A stretch of DNA of 34,652 nt from an uncultured Pirellulaceae bacterium (lineage in GTDB: Bacteria > Planctomycetota > Planctomycetia > Pirellulales > Pirellulaceae): assembly GCA_937921995.1 (NCBI GenBank), contig CAKZVF010000072.1, positions 1 through 34,652 on the forward strand, written 5' to 3'. Of this stretch, positions 32,871-34,652 are shown one piece after another. The position numbers and the translations under genes were made by a program. Below the pieces are notes generated by a model. The model was not told the origin of the DNA. It saw only the letters and a program-made list of their open reading frames with translations, and did not search any database. Position 1 is the first letter of the stretch. Every line of letters starts with the position of its first letter.

Positions 32871-32954
32871 GCCCCTTTGGACTCTGATCGACGAATGTTT
32901 TGGCCACTTGGTGGAGACGGAAGCTGAAATGGTTTGGTACCGGCTTCATCAAAC

Positions 32955-33008
32955 TGTCATCCGTCGGAGCCCATTCGCTTCGCCTAGGGTGAGCCCCGAC
33001 GGATGACA
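32955..33008. repeat. Perfect 13-bp inverted repeat inside the IS, upstream of the transposase
   Basis: TGTCATCCGTCGG at 32955-32967 pairs with CCGACGGATGACA at 32996-33008; one more C-G pair outside makes 14. The loop is 28 bases and holds GCCCATTCGC and GGTGAGCC. It lies between the left terminal repeat and the transposase start and might limit read-through into the transposase or be a chromosomal repeat picked up by the element. Confidence 0.6.
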
Positions 33009-33120
33009 GAGCGACGAAGCCTATTTTCAAATCAAATTACGGCGGATAAAAAAAGCACCTTGTGAGAGTTGTTAGTACGATGAGTTTGCAAACAAGTCGA
33101 CCACAACTGAATCCCACAAG

Positions 33121-34371
33121 ATGCAACTCAAGACTATCCTCAATCGCGTCACCAATTACAAGCCTTTCGTGATCGCTTCGGCAGAGTTTTCCGATCAGGA
33201 ACAACCTGTTATCGAAGTCACGATGCGTGCCCGCAGCAACGGCAAGCCGCTCTGCTCAGTTTGTAACCAGCCGGCCTCGTGCTACGACACCTTGCCGGCA
33301 CGGCGTTTTGACTTCATCCCCCTCTGGATGATTCCCGTCGTTCTAATTTATGCTCGCCGCCGCGTGGACTGCCAGGAGTGCGGTGTGAAAGCCGAATGGA
33401 TTCCGTGGGCCACGGGCAAGAATCATCTGACGACGGAGTATCAGTGGTTTCTCGCTGGCTGGGCCAGACGGATGAGCTGGAAAGAAGTGGCCGTCTGTTT
33501 TCGCGTCAGTTGGGACCATGTCTTCAACTCGGTAAAACACGCTGTTTCGTGGGGGCTGGCCCATCGCAGCCTAGATGGCATCGAGTCCATTGGAGTCGAT
33601 GAGGTGCAGTGGAAGAAAGGCCACAAGTATCAGACGCTGGTCTATCAGATCGACCAAAACAATATACGCCTGCTGTGGATCGGCCCCGATCGCACGGCCA
33701 AGACATTGCTACGGTTCTTTCGCGTCCTTGGCAAAGATCGCACGCCGAAGTTGCAGTTCGTCTGCAGTGATATGTGGCAAGCCTATTTGAAAGTGATCGC
33801 CAAGAAAGCGCCTCAAGCGATTCACGTCCTGGACCGATTTCATGTCGTGCAGAAGATTGGCAAGGCGATCGACAAGGTGCGTGCTGCTGAGGTCAAGCAA
33901 CTCAAAGCCGACGGTTATGAAGAAGTCCTCAAAGGTGGGCGTTGGTTGTTGCTCAAGCGTCCTGAGAATCTCAGCGACAAGCAGGCCGTCAAGCTCAGCC
34001 AGTTGCTGCAATACAATCTCAAGAGTATTCGCAGCTACTTGATGAAAGAAGACTTCCAACAGTTCTGGACGTATCGGTATCCGGGCAACGCTCGAAAGTT
34101 TCTCGACGCGAGGTGCACCCGCGCGATGCGGAGCAAGATCGAACCCATGAAAGCAGTCGCCCGAACGCTTCGTTCCAAACGAGAGTTGCTATTGAACTGG
34201 TTTCGCGCCGAGGGCAAGCTATCTTCAGGTGTTGTCGAGGGGTTCAACAACAAAGTAAAACTGGTAACCAGAAAATCTTACGGGCTCAGAACCCAAAATG
34301 CCTATGAAACCACGCTGTATCACAATCTCGGCGCGCTGCCAGAGCAAGAATTCACCCACAAATTCTTCTGA
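33121..34371 (+). CDS. ISL3-family transposase
   Basis: This DDE transposase moves the surrounding element. The N-terminal zinc-binding pairs CSVC (about residues 45-48) and CQEC (about 83-86) form the usual ISL3 zinc ribbon, followed by a helix-turn-helix. The catalytic triad is Asp in GVDEVQW (about residue 160), Asp in FVCSDMWQAY (about 217), and Glu in GVVEGFNNKVKLV (about 371). HVLDRFHVVQ and SYGLRTQNAY are family signatures. The length of 416 residues is normal and the reading frame is intact, so the enzyme may be active. Confidence 0.93.
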   Translation: MQLKTILNRVTNYKPFVIASAEFSDQEQPVIEVTMRARSNGKPLCSVCNQPASCYDTLPARRFDFIPLWMIPVVLIYARRRVDCQECGVKAEWIPWATGKNHLTTEYQWFLAGWARRMSWKEVAVCFRVSWDHVFNSVKHAVSWGLAHRSLDGIESIGVDEVQWKKGHKYQTLVYQIDQNNIRLLWIGPDRTAKTLLRFFRVLGKDRTPKLQFVCSDMWQAYLKVIAKKAPQAIHVLDRFHVVQKIGKAIDKVRAAEVKQLKADGYEEVLKGGRWLLLKRPENLSDKQAVKLSQLLQYNLKSIRSYLMKEDFQQFWTYRYPGNARKFLDARCTRAMRSKIEPMKAVARTLRSKRELLLNWFRAEGKLSSGVVEGFNNKVKLVTRKSYGLRTQNAYETTLYHNLGALPEQEFTHKFF

Positions 34372-34400
34372 CGAGACAAAATTTAGAGTGCAATACAAAT

Positions 34401-34426
34401 ACCGGCCAATGGCCGGTGTTTTTTTT
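34401..34426 (+). terminator. Intrinsic terminator after the IS element
   Basis: ACCGGCC at 34401-34407 and GGCCGGT at 34411-34417 pair around AAT, followed by G and eight T. It lies 23 bases outside the right IS end, so it probably belonged to the chromosomal gene interrupted by the insertion, though it now also ends the transposase transcript. Confidence 0.75.
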
Positions 34427-34506
34427 GCCGTCGTGGCTACTCCTCCAGTGATCGTTGGAATGCGACAAGACGATGCGAGGTGTGGCGGAGATCGACAATT
34501 TCGGAC

Positions 34507-34520
34507 GGGCAAGAGTGCCC
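34507..34520. repeat. Short GGGCA/TGCCC stem-loop
   Basis: GGGCA-AGAG-TGCCC forms a 5-bp hairpin in the space between the terminator and the reverse partial gene. It resembles the many small dyads in this chromosome; no function is evident. Confidence 0.3.
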
Positions 34521-34565
34521 ATCCTACGTTGTTAATCACCATTCATTTACTAAATCAACTGCCTG

Positions 34566-34652
34566 CTACTTACCGACTGGTTCCAATGCATGGACACTGA
34601 AGTTCGTGTAGATATGGTGAGTCCCCACCATCCGGAACCCAAAGTAGCCTTC
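34566..34652 (-). CDS. 3' end of a gene, product unknown (possible secreted jelly-roll domain)
   Basis: On the reverse strand the open frame enters from the window edge and runs 28 codons to a TAG at 34566-34568. It reads EGYFGFRMVGTHHIYTNFSV then HALEPVGK. A final beta strand pattern of the type GYFGFR...Y.NF.V is typical at the end of LamG/DUF1080/DUF1961-like jelly-roll domains common in planctomycetes, but too little is visible to assign it. Confidence 0.6.
   Translation of the reverse strand, partial: EGYFGFRMVGTHHIYTNFSVHALEPVGK

Larger units (their letters stand above)
32816..34377 (+). mobile_element. ISL3-family insertion sequence, complete
   Basis: A 1562-bp element bounded by 23-bp terminal inverted repeats: 32816-32838 (GGCTCTTCGGAAGAATTTGTGGG) and 34355-34377, matching at 20 of 23 positions. 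GGCTCTTC ends are characteristic of ISL3-family elements. It carries one transposase gene, whose stop codon lies inside the right repeat. Flanking 8-mers are AATTTTTT (32808-32815) and AAAATTTA (34378-34385), which are not a direct repeat, so no clear target duplication is visible. Confidence 0.88.

Noticed and set aside
32808-34385. 8-bp target duplication of the ISL3 element
   Set aside because: The flanking 8-mers AATTTTTT and AAAATTTA agree at only five positions in an AT-rich context, so no duplication can be claimed.

Overview
The window looks like planctomycete chromosome, most likely a marine member of the Pirellulaceae (Rhodopirellula-like). The basis is the combination of many secreted type I sulfatases, a DUF1559 prepilin-like protein paired with a small lipoprotein, N-terminal LE[PD]R[RK]LLA motifs on large secreted proteins, secreted RTX-type repeat proteins, a PSP1/RicT-like protein, and frequent foldback repeats between genes. 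The assignment is an inference from gene content; no rRNA is present.

Layout. Positions 1-7922 hold a tightly packed forward operon: three formylglycine-type sulfatases (the first cut by the window edge), an alpha/beta hydrolase that is probably a carbohydrate esterase, and a secreted protein joining a GH43/GH117-like propeller to a second large domain. Several of these genes overlap by a few bases. This looks like a catabolic cluster for a sulfated, possibly acylated, algal polysaccharide. Positions 8082-9923 hold a reverse gene for an RTX-repeat protein ending in a metzincin-type protease. Positions 10271-17318 hold mostly housekeeping genes: an RluA-type pseudouridine synthase, a HigB/HigA toxin-antitoxin pair, a TMEM143-like (DUF3754) membrane protein, a PSP1/RicT-like protein, a RidA-like protein, a DinB-like protein and a two-gene ABC exporter.

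Positions 17590-25211 hold a second RTX-repeat protein, an atypical tRNA-Ser(GGA), moeA, a pabA/trpG-type amidotransferase, a sulfotransferase, a DegT/DnrJ aminotransferase, and a third RTX protein ending in an unrelated HExxH protease domain. Positions 25580-26193 hold two small reverse genes for Cys-motif proteins. Positions 26611-29645 hold two more sulfatases. Positions 29840-31412 hold the lipoprotein/DUF1559 pair with a strong terminator. Positions 31992-34377 hold a secreted-protein gene whose C-terminal dockerin-like region is interrupted by a complete ISL3-family element (32816-34377, matching 23-bp terminal inverted repeats). The last bases hold the 3' end of another reverse gene.

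The most unusual items are: the two LEPR-RTX proteins carrying different metalloprotease folds; the propeller/second-domain fusion in the sulfatase operon; the ISL3 insertion without a target duplication; and a set of foldback elements between genes, including two stem-loops with compensatory base changes.
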